From: Channallabes apus | Lineage: Eukaryota > Chordata > Actinopteri > Siluriformes > Clariidae | Length of the DNA: 64,000 nucleotides | Assembly (NCBI GenBank): GCA_030522415.1 | Contig: CM060125.1 | Span: 29,162,167-29,226,166, forward strand | Direction of reading: 5' to 3' | Shown here: in pieces, positions 44,083 to 57,612 of the stretch | Layout of the letters: each line of letters starts with the position of its first letter | Numbering within the stretch: position 1 is the first letter of the stretch | Program-made: the position numbers and the translations under genes | The notes under the pieces: model-generated | What the model was told of the DNA's origin: nothing | Seen by the model: only the letters and a program-made list of their open reading frames with translations | Databases searched by the model: none

Positions 44083-44150
44083 TAGACCACGGCTGGAACT
44101 CGACGAACCGCTCTACGTTATAAGCTACCAGTTTCCGGACCCCTCACCAG
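44083..44150 (+). other. Candidate small exon
   Basis: The acceptor-like GCTCCTTTTCTCCTGTAG ends at 44082 and the donor-like CACCAG|GTGGGT occurs at 44150/44151. The enclosed 68 bp has an open frame (LELDEPLYVISYQFPDP) that stays open past the donor. I recognise no family. Weak support. Confidence 0.15.
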
Positions 44151-44618
44151 GTGGGTACTGGTCCAGTCCTCAGCGGTACCACCCGAGTGGCAGCTCATGG
44201 CAGAACCGACGCCGGCATCTCCTCACAGTCCCGGGGAACACCGGCTTCTCCGACACCTCCACTAAAACAGCAGGCAGCTGCACCACAACGCTAGTGTAAG
44301 AGTCTGATAACAAATGTGTCTGTGCGTGTGTAAAGCAGCGCCGCTAAGGGCTGGCAGCACTGACTCAACTTAACAATCTGTCCATTTAACACTTCAATGT
44401 TGTAGCATCGCTTTATTATTTTCTTTTTGAAAAAAAAAAAAAAAACTTACTGGCACTTGCACAAAATGTGTGTAATGTACAGTATATGTGTGGAAAGTAA
44501 ATAGATTTATGCTTTAACTATTTGTATAATTTATAGAAGAAGTAGAATAAACAATGTACATGATTTAAAAACTGTATAGTGTACCCAAAGTGATAAAATG
44601 GTAAGAGAAACACTCTAT

Positions 44619-44621
<3 letters not shown>

Positions 44622-44657
<36 letters not shown>

Positions 44658-44694
44658 GAATAACGAGGAAGAGAGAGAGAGAGAGAGAGAGAGA
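44622..44694. repeat. (CT)n and (GA)n pair
   Basis: (CT)17 at 44622-44655 and (GA)12 at 44671-44694 form an imperfect inverted repeat with a short spacer, a potential hairpin. Confidence 0.9.
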
Positions 44695-44725
44695 ACAAAA
44701 GTCTTTGCCTCTAATTATAAAACAT

Positions 44726-45196
44726 GATTGACTGACTGATTGGTTGGTTGCTTACTTATTTATTTGCTTGCTTGGTTTCTTATGTGTTTATTTGGTTGGA
44801 TGCTCGAATGGATGCTTGTTTTTGTTTACTTGGTTGCCAGCTTGGATGTTTGGTTGTTTTTTAAATTAACTGTTGGTTGGTTAGTTGGTTGTTTAGTTGG
44901 TTTCCTATTTGTTTACTTGGTTGGTTGCTTGTGTTTGTGGTTTGTTGAGTGCTTGTGTATTTGATTGGTTGGTTGTTTGCTCGCTCACTTGCTTTTATTT
45001 GCTTAGTTGACTGGTTTGGCTTAGTTGGTTGTTTCCTTTTTCTGTTTATTGCTTTGGTCTGTTGGTTGATTGCTTCGTTGTTTGGTTGTTTTCTTTCTTG
45101 CTTTGGTTCCTTGTTTGGTTGTTTTTTTTTGTTTGGTTGATTCGTTGGCTGGTTGATTGTCATTTAATTGGTTGATTGATTGATTGATTGATTGAT
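44726..45196. repeat. Degenerate TTGG/TTGC tetranucleotide tract
   Basis: About 470 bp of T/G-rich text in tetranucleotide phase (GGTTGGTTGCTTGCTTGGTT). It ends in (TGAT)n. It gives spurious leucine/valine or asparagine/glutamine-rich frames on both strands. Confidence 0.85.
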
Positions 45197-45199
45197 TAC

Positions 45200-46950
45200 A
45201 CATAACATCTGCTCCTGTCATGTTGCTGACATCAACTCAAAAAGTAGAATCCTCAATAAACAATATATTAAAATAAAAAATACTCTAGTATATGAGGCAA
45301 ACGTGTACATGTTTATTATAAATTTGTGTGCAGAGTAGTAAAAACAAATGACTTTTTAGGGCAGAAAACATGATCGTCCAGATGTTTGTGCCACCTCGTT
45401 TGTATTTTCACTTCACGTTCACATCCATTGCGAATGAAAACACGAAAAAATACCAGCTGTGTCAGAAACAGGCTTCAGAAACACGTCCAATCTCTCAATT
45501 ATTCAGGGAATTAAAATCTGATCACTTTGTATACAGTATATAAGAGAATTCATCTAAAATGTAGAGAGTTGTTTTTTTGTTTTTTTTGTGCTGATTTTCC
45601 CCCCTTAGCGTTGCAGTCAAACCCCTCAGAGTTATTTGGTGTCTGAAGTCTGGCTTTTGGCTGAACCTCACCTTAAGAGGGTTTGATTTGAATCACAAGC
45701 TTTACTGCTTAAGTATTTTTTTTCCTTTCCGTGTCCAAAGTCATCTGGATTTGTGGTTTTAAGTGGAAACATCGCTGGTAGAAACCGAGGAAATGAATTA
45801 CTGTACAAGTGACCTCTTTTTGTCTGAACGTTTTTTTGTCATAAATAAAACTAAACTCTCGCGCGTGAGTGAAAGCACTGGCCAGGACCTCAGGGACGCA
45901 GAGTTTAATTCGCTCATGCTGTCCTGTTTAACAGATAGACCCCGAGTGGGCTGTAATGGCCGTGTAACCCAAGCGGCTACTGACCAGCACCGGGCGACCA
46001 CACACTCGTTACTGGATACACTTCTCTCCTGAACTGTGGAACTTAAAGGAACAGGTTCCTTCTTCCATCATCGCACTCCATCAGGTTTTGCGTCTGACAT
46101 GTTGTTTCTTCGGTTAACGGCTATCTTAAGCCAAGTCGTGCAAGACCGTTCCTGTACATACATGACCAGAATCTCATGTTTTGAGAAATCTATACAGTAT
46201 ATTGACACCTTTGGGTAAGAGATGTTGTTTTTAAAATAGCAAAGATCTACATATTTAATATTTAATGTAGATTCCCACTTTGGGAGTAGAGTTCTAATCA
46301 TTGGATGCGTTTCGAGAGCATTCCCAGAGTTTTTGTGGTGTTTTTGGACTAGATAAGAGTTAGTGTAAAGGGTAAAGTGCGCATTATATCAATGTTCAAT
46401 ATAGAAACCTATTTTTTATAGAAGTGTGCACTTTTTATTGGTGAATAAGGAGGAAAAAACTGACGATATACTGATTTGCATAATATTTGAAAGCTTTTAA
46501 GCCAGGTAATCTCTCGTGTTGTTTGTGGTTTTAGGTTGAAGTATCGCTGGCTGAAAGTGAAGGAACTGACGAGGAGCCGCAGACGCGGCACGGCGGCGAG
46601 GGCTGTCTGCAGGCCTGTATTTTATTTTGAGCTCATCAAATTAAACTTCTCCATTTTTATGTTTTCCAACCAAAGCAAAGATTCATGGAGGCATCAATAT
46701 ACAATATTACAGTTGAATCCACAGGAATCCACAGCTTTATGAGTGTGTTTTCTATTCTGCCTTATGTAAAGAAGTCGAAATGAGTCATGTTGGAAGTGAA
46801 ATAAAAAATTAAAAAAAAACATGTCTGATTCATAATAATAACATGAATTATTATAATAAATAAAAAAAAGAATGTCAACTTTCCAGTGTGATGTCTCATT
46901 CTGACCAGGAAATAGGGTTCGCCTGAATTCAAGGTTCATCCTGCAGCTCT
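45200..46950. other. No gene I can support
   Basis: Anonymous DNA. A short similarity links 45750-45795 (TTGTGGTTTTAAGTGGAAAC) and 46520-46565 (TTGTGGTTTTAGGTTGAAGT), both followed by ATCGCTGG and GAGGAA/GAAGGAA. The second follows an AG that could be a splice acceptor, but no family is recognised. Confidence 0.25.
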
Positions 46951-46956
46951 GATGCA

Positions 46957-47937
46957 TGAGAGAGAGAGATCAAAAGATAAAAAGACAGAAAAGAAGAAGA
47001 AATGATGAAGAGTGTGAAAAAAGGAGACGTAAATGAAGTTAAGAAGGACAATTGAGAGATGAGGGGGAAAGAGGACAAGAAAAGAATATAATGGAATAGA
47101 AAAGGTGTCAGGATAAGGAGAGAATAAAGGAAGAGAATGTGAGCAAGGTTGGAAAAGAGAGGAGTGTGTAAGGGAGAGAGAGAGAGAGAGAGAGACAGAA
47201 AGGTGAATTTAAAAAGAAAGGAAAGAAGAAAATGTGGAGCGAAAGTACATGAATAGAAAGGTAAAGAGAAAGTATAGAATGAAAGAAGAGGTAAAGGAAC
47301 AGGAAGAGTGAGGTGAGGAGGGATAAAGGGCGAGAAAGGAGCGGAATGAAAGACAAAAGTGGAGGGATAAGGAACGGAGAAAAGAACAGAATGAAGGGTG
47401 TGTTAAAGAGAGAGAAGGAAAAAAATGAGGGAGAAAAGAATACACCTGAAAATGTAGAAGGAGAGGAGGGGAGAAGGGGTGGGATTAGGACGGAATGAAA
47501 GAGGAGAAGACGTACAAGTTGGGGGAAAAGGAAAGGAAGAGATCTTAAAAATGAAATCGAAGCACATGACGATGAAAAAGGTCGAGTACAAAGGACGTCT
47601 GAGGGGTAAAGGGGCAAGAAAGGAACAGAATGGGGAAACAGAAGAAAGGTAAAAACAAAAGGTGTTAAAGATAAGAGAGAAGAAAATGTGCATGATTGAG
47701 GGGTAGAGGTGCATGAAGGAAAGGAAGAGAGGAAAAGAAAGGGAGAGAAAGTGGAGAAGAAGGAAACATGAACAAGGCTGAAGAGACTGAGGAAAGGAAT
47801 CGTGTGGACGGAAGAAAGAAAGTGTAAAAGGAATGGAGAGAAAAATATAGAAGGAAGGTTGAGAATTCAGGGGGTAAGAAGGTGATAAAGGAAATGGGAA
47901 AGAGAAAGAACGTTGAGGAAAGATGAGATGTGAGTAA

Positions 47938-47989
<52 letters not shown>

Positions 47990-47995
47990 TTAAAG
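46957..47995. repeat. 1 kb purine-rich (GA-rich) tract
   Basis: About 1 kb in which the plus strand is overwhelmingly A and G, including GA runs at 47177-47196 and 47942-47984. The pyrimidine strand yields long Ser/Phe/Leu-rich frames that are artefacts. Such strand asymmetry can form triplex (H-DNA) structures; that part is inference. Confidence 0.88.
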
Positions 47996-48670
47996 CAAAT
48001 GAATATGACAAACAGTAAATGAAAAGACGATTGCATCAGTCTGTATTAGACAGCGATATCATGAGGATCCTCCTTCCTCTCTTGTTCTTTAACACAAACT
48101 CATCATCTGTCTCTTTTTTTGCTCCAAAACTCACAGATTTCACATATAATTAATAATACAGTAAAAATAATAATAATAAACCTATATGATAAAAGTACAA
48201 CGTTTTTGCTTATCATCACGGCAACAAATGTTTTTACTCTATTATCCAGTTTCATGCAGTTTTTCATCCCCAAAAAGTAGAAATGTGCAAAAACAATAAA
48301 ATTGTTGCTCAGCCATTAGTTTTTCTGGTTTCTTTGTTTGTTTTAATAACATTAATGTTTAAATAAAAAAGAGTCACTGAAACAATGTTCATTTTACACA
48401 CTTTCATAACCAGATACACTTCAGACGCAGTCATAACCTGCCGAAAAGCATTTTCTTTTAAGTCCAAGAGAGCAGAAGAGAAAGTAGGGATATGATTCAT
48501 CGGTTTATTATAAAGCAGAAAAAAATTATATATTGCTGAGCGAAACGTTTGGGTTTTATAGTGCAAATCGTTTATAGAGCAAATAAGCAGAAGGCAAAGT
48601 TGTAGTTTCAGTGAGATTCACTCTGGAGTTCTCTTCACTTTCTGCTGGAGATCTTGATTTCTCAAGAGAG
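47996..48670. other. No feature seen
   Basis: Anonymous AT-rich DNA between the purine tract and the 8 kb array. Confidence 0.3.
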
Positions 48671-48672
48671 GA

Positions 48673-51600
48673 CACACACACACACTTACAAACTCACACA
48701 CTCACCCCTTCACTCACTCACTCACTCACTCACACACTCACACACTCACCCCTTCACTCACTCACACACTCACTCACTCACTCACACACTCACTCACTCA
48801 CCCCTTCACTCACTCACACACTCACTCACTCACACACTCACCCCTTCACTCACTCACTCACTCACTCACACACTCACTCACTCACTCACTCACACACTCA
48901 CCCCTTCACACACTCACCCCTTCACTCACTCACACACACACTCACCCCTTCACTCACTCACTCACACACTCACTCACTCACACATTCACACACTCACTCA
49001 CACACTCACCCCTTCACTCACTCACTCACACACTCACTCACACACTCACCCCTTCACTCACTCACACACTCACACACTCACCCCTTCACTCACTCACTCA
49101 CTCACACACTCACTCACTCACACACTCACACACTCACTCACCCCTTCACTCACTCACACACTCACTCACACACTCACCCCTTCACTCACTCACTCACTCA
49201 CACACTCACCCCTTCACTCACTCACACACTCACCCCTTCACTCACTCACTCACACACTCAATCAGTCACTCACTCACCCCTTCACTCACACACACACTCA
49301 CTCACACACTCACGCACTCACACACTCACTCACTCACACACTCACCCCTTCACTCACTGACTCACACACTCACTCACACACTCACTCACTCACTCACCCC
49401 TTCACTCACTCACACACTCACTCACACACTCACCCCTTCACTCACTCACACACTCACTCACACACTCACTCACACACTCACTCACCCCTTCACTCACTCA
49501 CACACTCACTCACACACTCACCCCTTCACTCACTCACTCACTCACTCACTCACTCACCCCTTCACTCACTCACACACTCACTCACACACTCACCCCTTCA
49601 CTCACTCACACACTCACTCACTCACCCCTTCACTCACTCACTCACTCACTCACACACTCACTCACACACTCACCCCTTCACTCACTCACACACTCACTCA
49701 CCCCTTCACTCACTCACACACTCACCCCTTCACTCACTCACACACTCACTCACTCACACACTCACTCACACACTCACTCACACACTCACTCACTCACCCC
49801 TTCACTCACTCACTCACTCATTCACTCAGTCACTCACTCACCCCTTCACTCACTCACTCACTCACACACTCACTCACACACCCCTTCACTCACACACTTA
49901 CTCACTCACTCACTCACACTCACACACTCAATCACTCACACACTCACCCCTTCATACACTCACTCAGACACTCACTCACTCACTCACACACTCACTCACA
50001 CACTCACCCCTTCACTCACACACTCACTCACACACTCACACACTCACTCACCCCTTCACTCACTCACACACTCACTCATTCACACACTCACCCCTTCACT
50101 CACTCACTCACACACTCACTCACTCACTCACACACTCACTCACTCACCCCTTCACTCACTCACACACTCACTCACACACTCACCCCTTCACTCACTCACA
50201 CACTCACCCCTTCACTCACACACTTATTCACTCACACTCACTCACACACTCACTCACTCACACTCACTCACCCCTTCACTCACTCACACACTCACCCCTT
50301 CACTCACTCACCCCTTCACTCACTCACACACTCACTCACACACTCACTCACCCCTTCACTCACTCACACACTCACTCACTCACCCCTTCACTCACTCACA
50401 CACCCCTTCACTCATTCACTCAGTCACTCACACTCACTCACTCACTCACTCACACACTCACCCCTTCACTCACTCACTCACACACTCACCCCTTCACTCA
50501 CTCACCCCTTCACTCACACACTCACTCACTCACACACTCACACACTCACTCACTCACCCCTTCACTCACTCACACACTCACCCCTTCACTCACTCACTCA
50601 CACACTCACTCACTCACTCACACACTCACTCACTCACTCACTCACCCCTTCACTCACTCACACACTCACTCACACACTCACCCCTTCACTCACTCACACA
50701 CTCACTCACACACTCACTCACTCACACACTCAGTCACTCACTAACCCCTTCACTCACACACACTCACCCCTTCACTCATTCACTCAGTCACTCACTCACC
50801 CCTTCACTCACACACTCACACACTCACTCACACACTCACCCCTTCACTCACACACTTACTCACTCACTCACACTCACTCACACACTCACTCACTCACACT
50901 CACTCACCCCTTCACTCACTCACTCACTCACTGACACACTCACCCCTTCACTCACACACTCACTCACTCACCCCTTCACTCACTCACACACTCACTCACT
51001 CACCCCTTCACTCAGTCACTCACACTCACACACTCACTCACACACTCACCCCTTCACTCACACACTTATTCACTCACACTCACTCACACACTCACTCACA
51101 CTCACTCACCCCTTCACTCACTCACACACTCACCCCTTCACTCACTCACTCACACACTCACTCACCCCTTCACTCACTCACACACTCACTCACACACTCA
51201 CTCACCCCTTCACTCACTCACACACTCACTCACTCACCCCTTCACTCACTCACACACCCCTTCACTCATTCACTCAGTCACTCACACTCACTCACTCACT
51301 CACACACTCACCCCTTCACTCACTCACTCACTCACTCACACACTCACCCCTTCACTCACTCACCCCTTCACTCACACACTCACTCACTCACACACTCACT
51401 CACTCACCCCTTCACTCACTCACACACTCACCCCTTCACTCACTCACTCACACACTCACTCACACACTCACTCACTCACCCCTTCACTCACTCACACACT
51501 CACTCACACACTCACCCCTTCACTCACTCACACACTCACTCACACACTCACTCACCCCTTCACTCACTCACACACTCACCCCTTCACTCACTCACTCACT

Positions 51601-54600
51601 CACACACTCACTCACTCACTCACTCACTCACTCACCCCTTCACTCACTCACTCACACACTCACTCACTCACTCACTCACCCCTTCACTCACTCACTCACA
51701 CACTTACTCACTCACTCACACTCACACACTCACTCACTCACTCACACACTCACCCCTTCATACACTCACTCACACACTCACTCACTCACCCCTTCACTCA
51801 TTCACTCAGTCACTCACTCACCCCTTCACTCACTCACTCACTCACTCACTCACTCACTCACTCACACACTCACTCACACACTCACCCCTTCACTCACACA
51901 CTTACTCACTCACTCACACACTCACTCACACACTCACCCCTTCATACACTCACTCACACACTCACTCACTCACACACTCACTCACTCACTCACCCCTTCA
52001 CTCACACACTCACTCACACACTCACCCCTTCACTCACTCACACACTCACTCACACACTCACACACCCCTTCACTCACTCACACACTCACTCACTCACACA
52101 CTCACCCCTTCACTCACTCACACACTCACTCACTCACTCACACACTCACTCACTCACCCCTTCACTCACTCACACACTCACTCACACACTCACCCCTTCA
52201 CTCACTCACACACTCACCCCTTCACTCACACACTCACTCACTCACACACTCAATCAGTCACTCACTCACCCCTTCACTCACACACACACTCACTCACACA
52301 CTCACGCACTCACCCCTTCACTCACTCACACACTCACCCCTTCACTCACTCACTCACACACTCACTCACACACTCACTCACTCACTCACCCCTTCACTCA
52401 CTGACACACTCACTCACACACTCACCCCTTCACTCACTCACACACTCACACACTCACCCCTTCACTCACTCACTCACACACTCACTCACTCACTCACCCC
52501 TTCACTCACTCACACACTCACTCACACACTCATTCACCCCTTCACTCACTCACACACTCACACACTCACCCCTTCACTCACTCACACACTCACTCACACA
52601 CTCACTCACACACTCACTCACTCACCCCTTCACTCACTCACTCACTCAGTCACTCACTCACCCCTTCACTCACTCACTCACTCACTCAGTCACTCACTCA
52701 CCCCTTCACTCACTCACTCACTCACCCCTTCACTCACTCACTCACACACTTACTCACTCACTCACACTCACACACTCACTCACTCACACACTCACCCCTT
52801 CATACACTCACTCACACACTCACTCACTCACTCACTCACACACTCACTCACTCACACACTCACCCCTTCACTCACACACTCACTCACACACTCACTCACC
52901 CCTTCACTCACTCACACACTCACCCCTTCACTCACTCACTCACACACTCACTCACTCACTCACACACTCACTCACACACTCACTCACTCACCCCTTCACT
53001 CACTCACACACTCACTCACACACTCACCCCTTCACTCACTCACACACTCACCCCTTCACTCACTCACACACTCACACACTCAGTCACTCACTCACCCCTT
53101 CACTCACACACACACTCACCCCTTCACTCATTCACTCAGTCACTCACTCACCCCTTCACTCACACACTCACTCACACACTCACCCCTTCACTCACACACT
53201 TACTCACTCACTCAAACTCACTCACTCACTCACTCACTGACACACTCACCCCTTCACTCACACACTCACTCGCTCACACACTCACTCACCCCTTCACTCA
53301 CTCACACACTCACACACTCACTCACTCACCCCTTCACTCACTCACACACTCACTCACTCACCCCTTCACTCATTCACTCAGTCACTCACATTCACTCACA
53401 CACTCACTCACACACTCACCCCTTCACTCACACACTTATTCACTCACACTCACTCACACACTCACTCACTCACACACTCACCCCTTCACTCACTCACTCA
53501 CACACTCACTCACCCCTTCACTCACTCACACACTCACTCACACACTCACTCACCCCTTCACTCACTCACTCACACACTCACTCACTCACCCCTTCACTCA
53601 CTCACCCATTCACTCATTCACTCAGTCACTCACACTCACTCACTCACTCACACACTCACCCCTTCACTCACTCACTCACTCACTCACACACTCACCCCTT
53701 CACTCACTCACCCCTTCACTCACTCACACACTCACTCACTCACCCCTTCACTCACTCAAACACTCACCCCTTCACTCACTCACTCACTCACTCACACACT
53801 CACTCACACACTCACTCACACACTCACTCACACACACACTCACCCCTTCACTCACTCACTCACACACTCACACACTCACTCACACACTCACTCACTCACT
53901 CACCCCTTCACTCACTCACACACTCACTCACACACTCACTCACCCCTTCACTCACTCACACACTCACCCCTTCACTCACTCACACACTCACTCACTCACA
54001 CACTCACTCACTCACCCCTTCACTCACACATTCACTCACTCACTCACACACTCACTCAGTCACTCACTCACCCCTTCACTCACACACACACTCACCCCTT
54101 CACTCATTCACTCAGTCACTCACTCACCCCTTCACTCACTCACTCACTCACACACTCACTCACACACTCACCCCTTCACTCACTCACTCACACACTCACT
54201 CACTCACACACTCACTCACTCACCCCTTCACTCACTCACACACTCACTCACACACTCACCCCTTCACTCTCTCACACACTCACCCCGTCACTCACTCACA
54301 CACTCACTCACTCACACACAGTCACTCACTCACCCCTTCACTCACACACACACTCACCCCTTCACTCATTCACTCAGTCACTCACTCACCCCTTCATTCA
54401 CTCACTCACACACTCACTCACACACTCACCCCTTCACTCACACACTTACTCACTCACACTCACTCACACACTCACTCACTCACACTCACTCACCCCTTCA
54501 CTCACTCACTCACTCACTCACTGACACACTCACCCCTTCACTCACACACTCACTCACACACTCACTCACCCCTTCACTCACTCACACACTCACACACTCA

Positions 54601-56662
54601 CTCACTCACCCCTTCACTCACTCACACACTCACTCACTCACCCCTTCACTCATTCACTCACACTCACTCACTCACACACTCACTCACACACTCACCCCTT
54701 CACTCACACACTTATTCACTCACACTCACTCACACACTCACTCACACTCACTCACCCCTTCACTCACTCACCCCTTCACTCACTCACACACTCACTCACC
54801 CCTTCACTCACTCACACACTCACTCACACACTCACTCACTCACACACTCACTCACCCCTTCACTCACTCACTCACTCACCCCTTCACTCATTCACTCAGT
54901 CACTCACACTCACTCACACACTCACCCCTTCACTCACTCACTCACTCACACACTCACCCCTTCACTCACTCACCCCTTCACTCACTCACTCACTCACTCA
55001 CACACTCACTCACACACTCACTCACTCACCCCTTCACTCACTCACACACTCACCCCTTCACTCACTCACTCACACACTCACTCACACACTCACTCACTCA
55101 CTCACCCCTTCACTCACTCATACACTCACCCCTTCACTCACACACTCACTCACACACTCACTCACTCACACACTCACCCCTTCACTCACTCACTCACACA
55201 CTCACTCACACACTCACTCACTCACCCCTTCACTCACTCACACACTCACTCACCCCTTCACTCACTCACACACTCACCCCTTCACTCACACACTCACTCA
55301 CTCACCCCTTCACTCACTCACACACTCACTCACTCACACACTCACTCAGTCACTCACTCACACACACACTCACCCCTTCACTCATTCACTCACACACTCA
55401 CTCACACACTCACCCCTTCACTCACACACTTACTCACTCACACTCACTCACTCACACACTCACCCCTTCATACACTCACTCACACACTCACTCACTCACT
55501 CACACACTCACTCACACACTCACTCACTCACCCCTTCACTCACTCACACACTCACTCACACACTCACCCCTTCACTCACTCACACACTCACTCACACACT
55601 CACACACTCACTCACCCCTTCACTCACTCACACACTCACTCACTCACACACTCACCCCTTCACTCACTCACTCACACACTCACACACTCACTCACCCCTT
55701 CACTCACTCACACACTCACTCACTCACACACTCACCCCTTCACTCACTCACTCACACACTCACTCACTCACTCACACACTCACTCACTCACTCACACACT
55801 CACCCCTTCACTCACTCACACACTCACCCCTTCACTCACTCACACACTCACTCACTCACACACTCAGTCACTCACTCACCCCTTCACTCACACACACACT
55901 CACCCCTTCACTCATTCACTCAGTCACTCACTCACTCACACACTCACTCACACACTCACCCCTTCACTCACACACTTACTCACTCACACTCACTCACACA
56001 CTCACTCACTCACACTCACTCACCCCTTCACTCACTCACTCACTCACACACTCACCCCTTCACTCACCCCTTCACTCACTCACACACTCACACACTCACT
56101 CACACACTCACTCACTCACCCCTTCACTCATTCACTCAGTCACTCACACTCACTCACTCACACACTCACCCCTTCACTCACACACTTATTCACTCACACT
56201 CACTCACACACTCACTCACTCACACTCACTCACCCCTTCACTCACTCACACACTCACCCCTTCACTCACTCACTCACACACTCACTCACCCCTTCACTCA
56301 CTCACACACTCACTCACCCCTTCACTCACTCACTCACACACTCACTCACTCACCCCTTCACTCACTCACACACTCACTCACCCCTTCACTTATTCACTCA
56401 GTCACTCACACTCACTCACTCACACACTCACCCCTTCACTCACTCACTCACTCACACACTCACCCCTTCACTCACTCACCCCTTCACTCACTCACTCACT
56501 CACTCACACTCACTCACCCCTTCACTCACTCACTCACCCCTTCACTCACTCACTCACACACTCACTCACACACTCACTCACTCACACACTCACCCCTTCA
56601 CTCACTCACTCACCCCTTCACTCACACACTCACTCACTCACACACTCACTCTCACACTCACC
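48673..56662. repeat. 8 kb CACT-based satellite array
   Basis: A continuous array covering about an eighth of the window. It is built of tetramers CACT with two frequent octamer variants, CACACACT and CACCCCTT, and rarer CATT, CAGT and TATT forms. Phase is 4 bp almost throughout, with occasional 2 bp slips. CACCCCTT recurs roughly every 30-45 bp. Longer signatures recur: CACTTATTCACTCACACTCA near 50221, 51063, 53433, 54709 and 56183, and CATTCACTCAGTCACTCA at many sites, which indicates amplification of larger blocks. The plus strand has almost no stop codons, so long His/Ser/Leu/Thr/Pro frames appear; these are not genes. Edges are GGACACACACAC at the left and CACCTGAGGACTTG at the right. 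Confidence 0.97.
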
Positions 56663-56702
56663 TGAGGACTTGATTCATTGCTTTCAGTTATCCAGAGTGA
56701 TA

Positions 56703-56873
56703 CATGGTAGACAGCTAGCTAACACTCGAAGTTGGCCACACCCCTAAGTGTCAAATAAATTATCATTTAAAATGAATGATGAGTAATTAGGGGCGTGGTC
56801 GATTTGAGTGACACCTGTAAAGCAGGTGTCAAAAGCTGTAACGCGGTTCTAACACCGCTAGCTGTCTGCCATG
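56703..56873. mobile_element. Small foldback MITE beside the array
   Basis: 171 bp with near-perfect 17 bp inverted ends (CATGGTAGACAGCTAGC versus CATGGCAGACAGCTAGC). An inner inverted pair CCACACCCCTAA / TTAGGGGCGTGG and AGGTGTCAAAAGCTGT lie between them. It has no coding capacity and lies 40 bp from the array edge. Confidence 0.6.
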
Positions 56874-56948
56874 CATCACTTTAGACTTTAGAAATTTATC
56901 TTCAAACACCCACACACACAACACACCCACACACACAGACACACCCAC

Positions 56949-56983
<35 letters not shown>

Positions 56984-56989
56984 CACACA

Positions 56990-57084
56990 CTACTGGCAAT
57001 TTGGGAACGCCAACTAAACCAATGCCTGTCTTTGGACTGTGGGAGGAAACCAGAGCACCCGGAGGAAACCCACCAAACACCTGA
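56990..57084 (-). mobile_element. SINE middle fragment
   Basis: CTGGCAATTTGGGAACGCCA, TTTGGACTGTGGGAGGAAAC, CGGAGGAAACCCACCAA are from the body of the 8627 family, preceded by (CA)n. The head is lost. Confidence 0.75.
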
Positions 57085-57612
57085 GTGTCGAATCCCCAAA
57101 TCCACTGTCCGAGGGAGACACTGATGTGGCACAGCGCCAGAACAAAACCCAGAACAGAACCTTGATGCGTACAGGACAGTTAGGCAAATCACAAACTCAG
57201 AGATAAACCGTGAAGGTTTTACTACAAAACCAATAAAATTTTGAGTAGCAAATAATAATAATAATACATGATATATACAACTTACTGCTTATAAATAACT
57301 TACAAGTCCAAACAGCTCATATACACATAATACATGATGAGAAAATAATATACTATAGGTGTTCAAGTCAATCTGGGACTTTTCTCATAAATGGAAAAAA
57401 AAGGCGTAAAAAAAATTATAATAAATAAAGAAACCTTGCCCACCCCCCACCCCCCACCCCCCCACACACACACCCTTTTCCCCCAACCACCCGTCCGTCA
57501 TTTCCATTTCAGGGACTTGGCAACCCTAAGGTTCACTGGAGTAGATGTGGATGAATATTAGTAGTCGCATTTCGGTTTCAGGATGTCAGAAAAAAGAAAC
57601 TGTGAAAAGAAG

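Noticed and set aside
44740..45221. Leu/Val-rich and Asn/Gln-rich frames of 60-100 aa
   Set aside because: Products of the degenerate TTGG tetranucleotide tract, open on both strands.
47108..48036. Ser/Leu/Phe-rich frames on the minus strand
   Set aside because: They are the pyrimidine strand of the purine-rich tract, seen in several frames at once, with no domain.
48611..50744. 249 aa and 696 aa open frames rich in Thr, His, Ser, Leu and Pro
   Set aside because: They lie wholly within the CACT array and overlap in different frames with the same composition. The openness comes from the absence of stop codons in the repeat.
48673..56662. CRISPR array or bacterial repeat system
   Set aside because: No constant-length repeats alternating with unique spacers, and the surrounding DNA is vertebrate.
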